A stretch of 64,000 nt of DNA from Arbacia lixula (Eukaryota > Echinodermata > Echinoidea > Arbacioida > Arbaciidae). Positions within the stretch are counted from its first letter, which is position 1; every line of letters begins with the position of its first letter. The notes under the pieces are model-generated. The model worked only from the letters and a program-made list of their open reading frames with translations, made no database searches and was not told the DNA's origin. The translations under genes were made by a program, and so were the position numbers. Where the stretch lies: NCBI GenBank assembly GCA_963669155.1, contig OZ022580.1, positions 18,809,736 to 18,873,735 of the forward strand, given 5' to 3'. Below are positions 62,301 through 64,000 of this stretch, piece by piece.

Positions 62301-63831
62301 TTGTGCATTTGTGTATTTATATTTTTTTCTTGCCTGTAAGCGTGGCTGGTAACGTGTAGTACAGACCTAATACGATGGTTTGGTAACCAGAAATATAAGA
62401 AAAGTCCTGGTCCGTGCTTGAGTGTATAATTGGAATCGCAGGTGACATCCTGGGGAAATTGTACTTACCTGCACACAGTCCATCCCCAGTAGCATTGTAG
62501 CCCTCAAGGCACGGACATTCGTAAGAACCTTCTGTGTTGTTGCACTCAGAACCAAAGGGACACGAATTCAGACCATCGTTAGCACACTCATCTGTGTCTG
62601 TTTTGGTATCGAAGAGAGTGCGAGAGATAAAAACATGGTACATCGTTTAATTGCTTACTCCTCTTAAAGAACCACATGTTTTGTGTAAATGTCAAAAGAA
62701 TATCATTGAACAGAAGTCCGATTCAAAATAAATGAATATTTCATAAAAAAAAATGATAACATGGTATACGTACGAATATTCGATGAATATGTAAAACTGC
62801 ACATCTATTCAACTGTCATGCTAACAGAGTTAACTCAGGTTATGTTAGTGATCTTTAGACACTGTAAAGGCCACAATGTAATTGTAAAGATTACTACGAG
62901 AGCTGTTTAAGAAACCATAATTATTGCTATCCAAATTCAAACTATCACGCAGATTTATATCTATGAACACAAACAGAAGTTAAAACACAGTTTTATGTAA
63001 ACAAAATTAATGATCTCAAATGAAGGTTATGAGATGAAAAAAACAAGATGATCACAATGTTTGCTTAACGTGTATGTTTTGATACTAGTTTGTCTAATTA
63101 TACACCGACAAGAGATGAGTTTTATTACCCAAACACATGACTCCGTTTCCATTGAAGCCTGACTGACATTCACACATGTAGCTGCCCTGCGTGTTAGTGC
63201 AGTTTGCATTCACACTACATTCGTCAGTGCCCATATCACACTCGTCGACGTCTGTGCAATTGTTGATGTAGCCTGTTCCCGTCCAGCCTGTGTTACACGA
63301 ACAGGTGTAGAAGCCCACTTGGTTGTGACACGTGGCCTGCTCGTCACAGTCATTTAGGTCAGGTAGCATACACTCATCTTGATCTGCGAGTTGAACCAAT
63401 GGAAGAGAAATTCAGGAAAATAATGTACCAAAAGGTACACTACCCCATGCCACTTGTGTGTATTAATGCTCAAATACATACAAGGCACACGATACACAAA
63501 TCATTTGATGTATATTGCATCCGAAAGAATGTGTAATGCATGGCAAATTTCCAGGTAAACTTTCAACCAGTCTGGACTTATGAAATTAAACCATATTATG
63601 CTTTTAGAGATCGTACGCTCGAACATGAGCCTTCCTGAATACCCCACACAACACGCAGGTAATTAGCACCGTCTTATGAATGCGTTTGTAAAGTGTGACA
63701 CCAACCTGTGCAATTTCTGCCATCACCGACGTACCCCGTGACGCATGCACATATGTAGCTTCCTTGCACGTTCCCACACATGCCAACGTCATTTGCGCAG
63801 TCGTGGGAAAAGTCCAGGCACTCGTTTATAT
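12276..63831 (-). CDS. MUC4-like multi-EGF transmembrane protein, 3' part of gene (54 exons)
   Basis: The spliced gene runs right to left and its 5' end is outside the window. Joining the 54 exons listed below gives one uninterrupted frame of 8,699 bases ending in TAA at 12278-12276. Approximate residues counted from the first complete codon: EGF array 1, 1-667; SEA1, 669-779; EGF array 2, 779-1596; NIDO, 1616-1805; AMOP-like, 1866-2026; VWD, 2025-2233; C8-like segment, 2234-2318; cadherin-like segment, 2319-2416; EGF-like segment, 2417-2503; mucin stretch, 2504-2703; SEA2, 2704-2812; transmembrane helix, about 2821-2844; cytoplasmic tail to 2898. Proteins with the NIDO-AMOP-VWD set are cell-surface mucins or adhesion proteins, so a role at the epithelial or embryonic cell surface is likely, as inference. 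EGF exons are bounded by phase-1 introns, the arrangement that permits exon duplication. The species and the exact ortholog are unknown. Confidence 0.9.
12795..13110. repeat. Cluster of GGTAAC/GTTACC motifs in intron
   Basis: GGTAAC or its complement occurs many times in about 300 bp, including accattaatggtaac palindromes near 12975-12990. Some of these look like donor sites but flank no reading frame. Confidence 0.6.
13775..13835 (-). CDS. Exon 53: cytoplasmic tail
   Basis: This exon is 61 bp, phase 2 to 0, donor GTGAGTAC. It encodes [20 protein letters not shown]. The frame requires the AG at 13837-13836, five bases downstream of a canonical TTTCAG (13843-13841). Use of the upstream AG would shift the frame to an early stop. 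NPGF resembles an NPxF adaptor-binding motif. Confidence 0.62.
14440..14790. repeat. Purine-rich tract in intron 52
   Basis: The plus strand is almost entirely A and G for over 300 bp, with a poly-G run near 14608. It is open in several frames because of composition and has no protein features. Confidence 0.85.
15341..15488 (-). CDS. Exon 52: transmembrane helix and start of cytoplasmic tail
   Basis: This exon is 148 bp, phase 1 to 2. It encodes a helix ([20 protein letters not shown]), then CGCCMYMV, which could be palmitoylated, and a basic stop-transfer [13 protein letters not shown]. It ends in donor GTAAGA. If that donor is skipped, the same bases read GAG TAA and the protein stops at 15337. 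Confidence 0.88.
15926..16124 (-). CDS. Exon 51: SEA domain 2, second half, with G-S cleavage site
   Basis: This exon is 199 bp, phase 0 to 1, donor GTAAGTAA. It contains [12 protein letters not shown], with G-S codons at 16061-16056. This matches the GS(V/I)-V-V-x-L-T-(L/I) site where MUC1-type SEA domains cut themselves. The exon also encodes a second helix and NYTFASFDV. Confidence 0.87.
16920..17047 (-). CDS. Exon 50: SEA domain 2, first half
   Basis: This exon is 128 bp, phase 1 to 0, donor GTAAGA. It encodes [16 protein letters not shown] and [17 protein letters not shown]. The L-x-N-x-x-S-x-x-(F/Y)-x-x-L helix is the SEA N-terminal half. It has the same phase pattern as exon 15. Confidence 0.85.
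17837..18436 (-). CDS. Exon 49: Ser/Thr-rich mucin stretch with 22-residue repeats
   Basis: This is the longest exon, 600 bp, phase 1 to 1, acceptor TACCAG, donor GTGAGTAA. It encodes about 200 residues rich in Thr, Ser, Ala and Val, suited to O-glycosylation. Within it, units such as [20 protein letters not shown] repeat with a 22-residue (66-bp) period. One unit near the C-terminal end has lost seven residues. It ends [13 protein letters not shown], a small Cys motif before SEA2. The open frames seen on the opposite strand here are by-products of the in-frame repeat period. Confidence 0.9.
18572..19112. mobile_element. MITE-like element, copy 1, TTAA-flanked
   Basis: This is a 541-bp element beginning TTAAAGGGTTACTAATTTAG and ending with the inverted counterpart CTAAATTTAGTAACCC-type end, TTAA at 19109-19112. 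The inner part contains tttgccgcaataa / ttattgtggcaaa and tgacgt boxes arranged as an inverted repeat. It is not coding. The TTAA ends suggest piggyBac-type mobilisation. Confidence 0.75.
19362..19937. mobile_element. MITE-like element, copy 2, TTAA-flanked
   Basis: This is a 576-bp relative of the previous element in the same intron, separated from it by about 250 bp, with TTAA at 19362-19365 and 19934-19937. The middle part (accaatgg... cgcgttattgcattca) is in the opposite orientation to copy 1. Each copy is strongly self-complementary. Confidence 0.75.
20085..20240. repeat. Purine-rich tract in intron
   Basis: An A/G-rich plus strand (gagggaaggagatgaaaatagg...) of about 150 bp follows MITE copy 2. 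Confidence 0.75.
20374..20557 (-). CDS. Exon 48: EGF-like Cys-rich segment
   Basis: This exon is 184 bp, phase 0 to 1, acceptor CCCAG, donor GTAAATAA. It encodes [19 protein letters not shown] and [15 protein letters not shown]. The first part closes the EGF begun in exon 47. The rest is a second EGF-like unit. The next intron contains two TTAA-flanked MITE-like elements. Confidence 0.92.
21782..21963 (-). CDS. Exon 47: cadherin-like end and EGF-like start
   Basis: This exon is 182 bp, phase 1 to 0, donor GTAAGTTA. It encodes [20 protein letters not shown], then the Cys run [13 protein letters not shown]. It links the cadherin-like segment to an EGF-like region without the DxDEC signature. 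Confidence 0.9.
22347..22535 (-). CDS. Exon 46: cadherin/Ig-like segment
   Basis: This exon is 189 bp, phase 1 to 1, acceptor GTTTAG, donor GTACTCGT. It encodes NFPPVVDG and [15 protein letters not shown]. The N-x-P-P start and the D-P-E-G-D turn are typical of cadherin-like folds. Confidence 0.88.
22839..23093 (-). CDS. Exon 45: C8-like segment after VWD
   Basis: This exon is 255 bp, phase 1 to 1, acceptor TTGCAG, donor GTAAGACA. It encodes (W)[15 protein letters not shown], then FTPVFLSEL, then [15 protein letters not shown]. The [10 protein letters not shown] box follows VWD in MUC4 and in SUSD2-type proteins. Confidence 0.92.
24631..24744 (-). CDS. Exon 44: VWD domain, end
   Basis: This exon is 114 bp, phase 1 to 1, donor GTAAGCAT. 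It begins [16 protein letters not shown], finishing CGLLG-VWNG across the junction, and ends LFEFGQS, the F-G-x-x-W exit from VWD. Confidence 0.94.
25170..25382 (-). CDS. Exon 43: VWD domain, part 3
   Basis: This exon is 213 bp, phase 1 to 1, donor GTAATGCG. It ends [11 protein letters not shown], the start of the C-G-L-x-G-x-x-(N/D)-G motif completed by exon 44. Several N-x-S/T sequons are present. Confidence 0.92.
26423..26513 (-). CDS. Exon 42: VWD domain, part 2
   Basis: This exon is 91 bp, phase 0 to 1, acceptor CTTTAG, donor GTAAGTTT. It encodes [20 protein letters not shown], the V-(E/Q)-(V/F)-x-L strand of MUC4-type VWD. Confidence 0.88.
27202..27410 (-). CDS. Exon 41: VWD domain, part 1
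   Basis: This exon is 209 bp, phase 1 to 0, donor GTTTGTAC. It encodes [20 protein letters not shown] and GLGEY, the classic VWD opening (G-D-P-H-x-x-T-x-D-G-x-x-Y-x-F-N-G-x-G-E-Y). Confidence 0.95.
28532..28651 (-). CDS. Exon 40: AMOP-like domain, end
   Basis: This exon is 120 bp, phase 1 to 1. It ends [13 protein letters not shown] plus R. The donor GTATGT at 28531-28526 is chosen over the GTGTAT two bases earlier because only it joins in frame to the FFWGDPH start of VWD. The Y-x-x-x-R-P-x-x-x-C-x-x-Y-x-P-P string is typical directly before MUC4-type VWD. Confidence 0.85.
29073..29279 (-). CDS. Exon 39: AMOP-like domain, middle
   Basis: This exon is 207 bp, phase 1 to 1, donor GTATATGA. 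It encodes [12 protein letters not shown] and [11 protein letters not shown]. Family members usually have Q-C-C-Y at the first site; here only one Cys is present (L-C-H-Q). It matches GPGSG plus a following helix in MUC4-type proteins. Confidence 0.85.
29915..30341 (-). CDS. Exon 38: end of NIDO and start of AMOP-like domain
   Basis: This exon is 427 bp, phase 0 to 1, the second longest. Its start, [20 protein letters not shown], is the NIDO signature N-T-F-Q-x-x-L-x-T-D-G-x-x-(S/T)-x-x-x-F. It then has a charged linker and CREWH...[14 protein letters not shown], which is the AMOP start (C-x-x-W, P-C-P-x-x-x-x-Q-A-x-x-D). The donor is GTGCGTAG. Confidence 0.92.
30810..31320. promoter_or_regulatory. 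CpG-rich island in intron 37
   Basis: About 500 bp are clearly richer in G, C and CpG than the AT-rich surroundings. The island has CCAAT boxes on the plus strand at 30905-30909 and 30946-30950. It ends CTCTGCAGA followed by GTGAGT at 31292, a near-perfect plus-strand donor. There is no long open frame. It could be an internal promoter with a noncoding first exon, or a piece of mobile element. Confidence 0.4.
31409..31576 (-). CDS. Exon 37: NIDO domain, part 3
   Basis: This exon is 168 bp, phase 0 to 0, donor GTAAATAT. It opens TFSRED and later has [20 protein letters not shown], which fits the NIDO central strands (A-x-x-x-T-W-x-x-V). A CpG-rich island lies directly in the intron on its downstream (lower-coordinate) side. 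Confidence 0.85.
32017..32169 (-). CDS. Exon 36: NIDO domain, part 2
   Basis: This exon is 153 bp, phase 0 to 0, acceptor TTGCAG, donor GTGAAGAA. It encodes [11 protein letters not shown], the N-x-N-G-x-(I/L)-x-F strand of NIDO in modified form. It ends SNSAIYYQ, as in the V-x-x-(R/Y)-(E/Q) strand before the T-F-x-R motif of the next exon. Confidence 0.85.
33215..33366 (-). CDS. Exon 35: NIDO domain, part 1
   Basis: This exon is 152 bp, phase 1 to 0, acceptor CTCCAG, donor GTCAGAGC. It encodes [13 protein letters not shown] and [19 protein letters not shown]. The (Y/F)G-D start and the P-x-x-F/Y-G hydrophobic strand match the start of NIDO (nidogen extracellular) domains. Confidence 0.82.
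33520..33900 (+). pseudogene. LINE reverse-transcriptase 3' end remnant
   Basis: Two short stretches match the conserved C-terminal end of non-LTR reverse transcriptases: [16 protein letters not shown] from 33548, and, in another frame, APKL[20 protein letters not shown] then KTTLKTNLF near 33690-33775. An internal stop where Trp is usual, plus a frameshift, shows that it is dead. It ends in an AT-rich (aataat)n tail. It lies in intron 34 in the opposite orientation to the gene. Confidence 0.75.
34030..34086 (-). CDS. Exon 34: short Cys linker before NIDO
   Basis: This exon is only 57 bp, phase 1 to 1, acceptor CACAG, donor GTGAGG. It encodes [17 protein letters not shown], a two-cysteine linker, possibly a half EGF. 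The frame stays open beyond the donor. The GTGAGG site was chosen because it restores GAA at the start of exon 35. Confidence 0.7.
34508..34541. repeat. (AT)n microsatellite
   Basis: An uninterrupted AT/TA dinucleotide run in the intron between exons 33 and 34. Confidence 0.9.
35016..35261 (-). CDS. Exon 33: two fused EGF domains, end of array 2
   Basis: This exon is 246 bp, phase 1 to 1, donor GTAAGTAT. The domains start DIDEC and NTDEC, with cores [12 protein letters not shown] and [12 protein letters not shown]. Its last codon is completed by exon 34. Confidence 0.92.
35943..36179 (-). CDS. Exon 32: two fused EGF domains
   Basis: This exon is 237 bp, phase 1 to 1, donor GTAAGCGC. The domains start DIDEC and DINEC, with cores [12 protein letters not shown] and [12 protein letters not shown]. 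There is no counterpart after block A. Confidence 0.92.
36468..36713 (-). CDS. Exon 31: two fused EGF domains (end of block B)
   Basis: This exon is 246 bp, phase 1 to 1, donor GTAAGTAT. The domains start DTNEC and EIDEC, with cores [12 protein letters not shown] and [12 protein letters not shown]. It is the same size as exon 11. Confidence 0.9.
37383..37499 (-). CDS. Exon 30: calcium-binding EGF (block B)
   Basis: This exon is 117 bp, phase 1 to 1, donor GTAAGTAA. It starts [10 protein letters not shown] and has [17 protein letters not shown] long purine-rich tract begins immediately upstream of its acceptor. Confidence 0.9.
37500..37740. repeat. Purine-rich tract directly upstream of exon 30
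   Basis: The plus strand is A/G-rich for about 240 bp with a poly-G run near 37629-37640. On the minus strand this forms an extremely long pyrimidine tract ending at the exon 30 acceptor. Confidence 0.85.
38816..38901. repeat. (AT)n microsatellite pair
   Basis: Two long AT runs are separated by acacacgtagc and catatcgtac. They lie about 80 bp past the exon 29 donor. Confidence 0.9.
38978..39097 (-). CDS. Exon 29: calcium-binding EGF (block B)
   Basis: This exon is 120 bp, phase 1 to 1, donor GTGAGTG. It starts [10 protein letters not shown] and has [12 protein letters not shown]. The intron just past the donor is a cluster of (AT)n tracts (38816-38901). Confidence 0.9.
39943..40077 (-). CDS. 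Exon 28: calcium-binding EGF (block B)
   Basis: This exon is 135 bp, phase 1 to 1, donor GTGAGAAA. It starts [12 protein letters not shown] and ends [11 protein letters not shown], the same long last loop as exon 8. Confidence 0.9.
40480..40599 (-). CDS. Exon 27: calcium-binding EGF (block B)
   Basis: This exon is 120 bp, phase 1 to 1, donor GTAAGCTT. It starts [11 protein letters not shown], has [16 protein letters not shown] and ends ERNCSG. It pairs with exon 7. Confidence 0.9.
41628..41762 (-). CDS. Exon 26: divergent EGF without calcium signature (block B)
   Basis: This exon is 135 bp, phase 1 to 1, donor GTAGGCAA. It starts [14 protein letters not shown] and has [14 protein letters not shown]. 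It lacks DxDEC like its counterpart exon 6. Confidence 0.87.
42998..43014. repeat. Poly-G run with C-rich partner
   Basis: A run of about 16 G is followed within 20 bp by ccgcccctccccctccccc, so the region can pair with itself. The neighbouring ~250 bp (gaacggagtgtcc...) look like a repeat element, but I cannot name it. Confidence 0.7.
43265..43387 (-). CDS. Exon 25: calcium-binding EGF, short C3-C4 type (block B)
   Basis: This exon is 123 bp, phase 1 to 1, donor GTACATGT. It starts [12 protein letters not shown] and has CAQECTN. It corresponds to exon 5 (same length, same TDDC, QECTN and DNRTC). A palindromic repeat begins about 24 bp upstream of its acceptor. Confidence 0.9.
43411..43531. 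repeat. Inverted repeat with TTCGTTA-TCCGA motifs
   Basis: The left arm gaaggttcgttattccgaac (43411-43430) pairs with gtttcggaaatacgaaccttc (43511-43531). Between them, gctcggattaacgaa and ttcggactaacgagc are further copies of the motif in both orientations. The ~120-bp palindromic element starts about 24 bp upstream of exon 25. Confidence 0.75.
43959..44075 (-). CDS. Exon 24: calcium-binding EGF (block B)
   Basis: This exon is 117 bp, phase 1 to 1, donor GTAAGTAT. It starts [10 protein letters not shown], has [12 protein letters not shown] and ends [11 protein letters not shown]. It has the same length and ending as exon 4. Confidence 0.92.
44549..44571. repeat. Poly-C run
   Basis: A run of about 20 C sits about 18 bp from the exon 23 donor. 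Confidence 0.9.
44589..44714 (-). CDS. Exon 23: calcium-binding EGF (first exon of block B)
   Basis: This exon is 126 bp, phase 1 to 1, donor GTGAGTAT. It starts DVDEC and has [18 protein letters not shown], nearly identical to the exon 3 core. A ~20-bp poly-C run lies just past the donor. Confidence 0.9.
45790..45909 (-). CDS. Exon 22: calcium-binding EGF, short C3-C4 type
   Basis: This exon is 120 bp, phase 1 to 1. It starts [11 protein letters not shown] and has [16 protein letters not shown] and [11 protein letters not shown]. The donor is GTGAGGC. It is the last of the run 18-22. Confidence 0.9.
47273..47395 (-). CDS. Exon 21: calcium-binding EGF, short C3-C4 type
   Basis: This exon is 123 bp, phase 1 to 1. 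It starts [12 protein letters not shown] and has [16 protein letters not shown]. The donor is GTAAACTC. Confidence 0.9.
48090..48212 (-). CDS. Exon 20: calcium-binding EGF, short C3-C4 type
   Basis: This exon is 123 bp, phase 1 to 1. It starts [12 protein letters not shown] and has [16 protein letters not shown]. The donor is GTATATTC. An (AT)n tract lies about 60 bp downstream in the intron. Confidence 0.9.
48853..48972 (-). CDS. Exon 19: calcium-binding EGF, short C3-C4 type
   Basis: This exon is 120 bp, phase 1 to 1. It starts DSNEC and has [16 protein letters not shown] and [10 protein letters not shown]. The donor is GTAAGCAC. It belongs to a run of similar domains (exons 18-22) that look like recent relatives. 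Confidence 0.9.
49486..49608 (-). CDS. Exon 18: EGF, short C3-C4 type
   Basis: This exon is 123 bp, phase 1 to 1. It starts EINEC and has [16 protein letters not shown]. The usual N-x-x-G-S-(Y/F) core is replaced by DGLASSS, so the hydroxylation consensus is lost. The donor is GTAATTG. Confidence 0.85.
50523..50645 (-). CDS. Exon 17: calcium-binding EGF, start of array 2
   Basis: This exon is 123 bp, phase 1 to 1. It starts [12 protein letters not shown] and has [14 protein letters not shown]. The donor is GTGAGTTGG. Confidence 0.9.
51003..51285. repeat. 67-bp minisatellite, about four units
   Basis: The anchor atggcat/atggcac occurs at 51023, 51090, 51157 and 51224, exactly 67 bp apart. 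Each unit carries gatacttcacagtagc and gcactgcagtgt variants. The period is not a multiple of three, and the short open frames across it are not credible genes. Confidence 0.9.
51401..51972. mobile_element. Nested inverted-repeat element ending beside exon 16
   Basis: The outer ends CAAACCGGCCCC (51408-51419) and GGGGGCCGGTTTG (51953-51965) are inverted. The inner 16-mer CCTTGAAACCGGCCCC (51423-51438) has an exact inverted partner at 51755-51770. The body is more CpG-rich than its flanks and shows no recognisable protein. It stops about 15-20 bp from the exon 16 splice donor. Confidence 0.65.
51987..52206 (-). CDS. Exon 16: SEA domain 1, second half
   Basis: This exon is 220 bp, phase 0 to 1, acceptor CTCTAG, donor GTTAGTATG. 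At the beta-turn where cleavable SEA domains have G-S, the protein reads [12 protein letters not shown], so the nucleophilic Ser is Pro (codons at 52128-52123). The rest continues with an amphipathic helix and [13 protein letters not shown] repeat element ends within about 20 bp of the donor. Confidence 0.78.
52398..52537. mobile_element. Hairpin element with ~70-bp arms
   Basis: A near-perfect inverted repeat is centred on GGCTTAAGCC (52463-52472). The arms contain ctggtaaatctat and gaggtggggcgaaat with a few mismatches. A second, looser inverted pair, atatcactcat (52551) and atgagtgatat (52911), lies just beyond. Confidence 0.7.
53904..54016 (-). CDS. Exon 15: SEA domain 1, first half
   Basis: This exon is 113 bp, phase 1 to 0, acceptor CCATAG, donor GTGAGT. 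It encodes [20 protein letters not shown], then a DLIADV helix. The hydrophobic pattern and the phase change match the first half of a SEA domain. The second half follows in exon 16. Confidence 0.72.
54305..54427 (-). CDS. Exon 14: calcium-binding EGF before SEA1
   Basis: This exon is 123 bp, phase 1 to 1, with strong donor GTGAGTTT. It starts [12 protein letters not shown] and has [12 protein letters not shown]. The last loop ([11 protein letters not shown]) lacks the usual GY/GF turn. It is the last EGF of array 1. Confidence 0.87.
54723..54851 (-). CDS. Exon 13: calcium-binding EGF
   Basis: This exon is 129 bp, phase 1 to 1. It starts [12 protein letters not shown] and has [12 protein letters not shown], with an extended first loop. 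The donor is GTAAATATG. Confidence 0.87.
55279..55398 (-). CDS. Exon 12: calcium-binding EGF
   Basis: This exon is 120 bp, phase 1 to 1. It starts [11 protein letters not shown] and has [12 protein letters not shown], where alanine replaces the usual aromatic-side residue. The donor is GTATATAT. Confidence 0.88.
55663..55819. mobile_element. Short MITE-like element
   Basis: The ends GTACTGGGAAGACAAAACA and, inverted, GTACTGGAAAGACAAACAA bound 157 bp of noncoding DNA in the intron between exons 11 and 12. Confidence 0.5.
56041..56330 (-). mobile_element. tRNA-derived SINE with (AT)n tail
   Basis: On the minus strand the element reads: (AT)n, a tRNA-like head (56298-56228), an unrelated body of about 150 bp, and a second (AT)n run (about 56048-56072). 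The head has a tRNA A-box-like TGTTCTAGTGG and a perfect B box GGTTCGATTCC. A head-body-simple-tail order is the normal SINE plan. No target duplication could be defined because both flanks are AT runs. Confidence 0.65.
56228..56298 (-). tRNA. tRNA-like head or tRNA pseudogene, anticodon UCA if folded
   Basis: The 71-nt segment folds with a 5-bp T arm (CCGGG/CCCGG) and a 5-bp anticodon stem (CCGGC/GCTGG) around loop GTTCAAA, giving anticodon UCA. Only the first four acceptor pairs form (GTCT/AGAC); the next three mismatch. The variable loop is short, so it is not a selenocysteine tRNA. It is probably non-functional as a tRNA. Confidence 0.45.
56437..56682 (-). CDS. Exon 11: two fused EGF domains (end of block A)
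   Basis: This exon is 246 bp, phase 1 to 1. It encodes two EGF domains, starting DINEC and DIDEC, with TAG-type acceptor TTAAG and donor GTAATATC. It is exactly as long as exon 31, its positional counterpart, and both have C-T-(D/E)-I-D-E-C at the join. Confidence 0.9.
57314..57436 (-). CDS. Exon 10: calcium-binding EGF (block A)
   Basis: This exon is 123 bp, phase 1 to 1. It starts [16 protein letters not shown] and has the core [12 protein letters not shown]. The donor is GTATGAGAG. By position it corresponds to exon 30, which has SNADC and GSYSC. Confidence 0.9.
57636..57752 (-). CDS. Exon 9: calcium-binding EGF (block A)
   Basis: This exon is 117 bp, phase 1 to 1. It starts [10 protein letters not shown] and has [12 protein letters not shown] and YTGDGFNC. 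The donor is GTAAGCAC. By position it corresponds to exon 29. Confidence 0.9.
58365..58496 (-). CDS. Exon 8: calcium-binding EGF (block A)
   Basis: This exon is 132 bp, phase 1 to 1, donor GTAAATATA. It starts DVNEC. The last loop is long ([11 protein letters not shown]). The loop NGTxAYNGGxC recurs only in exon 28. Confidence 0.88.
59533..59652 (-). CDS. Exon 7: calcium-binding EGF (block A)
   Basis: This exon is 120 bp, phase 1 to 1. It starts [11 protein letters not shown], has [20 protein letters not shown] and ends KRNCSG at donor GTATGATG. It matches exon 27 (also 120 bp, ending ERNCSG). Confidence 0.9.
60281..60424 (-). CDS. Exon 6: divergent EGF without calcium signature (block A)
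   Basis: This exon is 144 bp, phase 1 to 1, donor GTAAATGATC. Instead of DxDEC it starts [10 protein letters not shown]. It keeps six cysteines and has a hydrophobic [13 protein letters not shown] core. The nearest relative in the window is exon 26 ([15 protein letters not shown]). Loss of the acidic start predicts no calcium site. Confidence 0.85.
61154..61276 (-). CDS. Exon 5: calcium-binding EGF, short C3-C4 type (block A)
   Basis: This exon is 123 bp, phase 1 to 1. It starts DIDEC and has the CSQECTN pattern, with three residues between cysteines 2 and 3. It ends VDNRTCY at donor GTACGTATG. A second GT four bases downstream would break the phase-1 pattern, so the first was chosen. It pairs with exon 25 (CAQECTN, DNRTC). 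Confidence 0.87.
61734..61850 (-). CDS. Exon 4: calcium-binding EGF (block A)
   Basis: This exon is 117 bp, phase 1 to 1. It starts DIDEC and ends with the distinctive [11 protein letters not shown] loop, shared with exon 24 of identical length. The donor is GTAAGAATG. Confidence 0.9.
62469..62597 (-). CDS. Exon 3: calcium-binding EGF (first exon of duplicated block A)
   Basis: This exon is 129 bp, phase 1 to 1, donor GTAAGTAC. It starts DTDEC and carries [18 protein letters not shown]. The same unusual [10 protein letters not shown] string recurs in exon 23, its likely paralogue. Confidence 0.9.
63129..63383 (-). CDS. Exon 2: two fused EGF domains
   Basis: This exon is 255 bp, phase 1 to 1. 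It encodes two EGF domains in one exon: the first starts DQDEC and the second DVDEC. The intron that normally separates them is absent. The second domain has the [12 protein letters not shown] core, which matches the Asn/Asp beta-hydroxylation consensus. The donor is GTAATAAA. Confidence 0.9.
63706..63831 (-). CDS. Exon 1 of window: calcium-binding EGF
   Basis: This exon is 126 bp, phase 1 to 1, with acceptor CAG and donor GTTGGT. It encodes one EGF domain with six cysteines. It begins D/x-I-N-E-C, the calcium-binding signature, and has the [12 protein letters not shown] core. It is the most upstream exon visible; further EGF exons probably lie beyond the window. Confidence 0.85.
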
Positions 63832-64000
63832 CTGAGATATGGGGCAATTCAGAATAAACGATGTGAAAGTGTAGTTATTGTAGTTTCAACCGTGTACATG
63901 TCAGGGAGCTTTATGACATTAATGAATACTCCTGAATGTCGCTTCACGGTGACAAGCAACCACAATTACATCATCCTTATTCTTTGTTTTGTCGAGAGAA

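Noticed and set aside
1-64000. CRISPR arrays, operons, bacterial promoters or ribosome binding sites
   Set aside because: The window is plainly eukaryotic, with GT-AG introns throughout; the direct repeats seen lack spacer structure.

Overview
This is a eukaryotic, AT-rich genomic window dominated by one very large, exon-rich gene on the minus strand. I could trace 54 coding exons from position 63831 down to a stop codon at 12276. Every intron is GT-AG. The joined frame stays open for 8,699 coding bases (about 2,898 residues plus the stop), and the 5' part of the gene lies beyond the right edge. Domain order from N to C is: 16 EGF domains, a SEA domain, 20 more EGF domains, a short Cys segment, NIDO, AMOP-like, VWD, a C8-like segment, a cadherin-like segment, an EGF-like segment, a Ser/Thr mucin stretch with 22-residue repeats, a second SEA domain, one transmembrane helix and a short cytoplasmic tail. 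This is the MUC4-type NIDO-AMOP-VWD-EGF-SEA-TM plan with a greatly expanded, mostly calcium-binding EGF array. Such proteins, the intron sizes (about 0.3 to 2.6 kb) and the repeat content fit an invertebrate deuterostome, most likely an echinoderm. That assignment is inference; no species marker is present.

Layout: 1-12275 is downstream intergenic DNA. It holds a low-confidence exon candidate at the left edge, a Penelope/hammerhead-like tail, small inverted-repeat elements, three copies of a dispersed ~850-bp repeat, a 3.4-kb foldback structure built of ~190-bp subrepeats, and a decayed gag-like retroelement fragment. 12276-15488 encodes the cytoplasmic tail and transmembrane helix. 15926-18436 encodes SEA2 and the mucin stretch. 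20374-34086 encodes the cadherin-like, C8-like, VWD, AMOP and NIDO regions. 35016-50645 is EGF array 2. 51987-54016 is SEA1. 54305-63831 is EGF array 1. Introns carry MITE-like elements, a LINE remnant, a tRNA-derived SINE, minisatellites, purine-rich tracts and one conspicuous CpG-rich island. In introns with no entry I recognised nothing beyond AT-rich sequence and short microsatellites.

Most notable observations: (i) nine consecutive EGF exons in array 1 reappear in the same order in array 2, with matching exon lengths and sequence signatures, so part of the gene is a segmental duplicate; (ii) SEA2 keeps the autoproteolysis G-S site while SEA1 has G-P; (iii) the last exons allow a switch between a stop codon, a short frame and a conserved-looking long tail.
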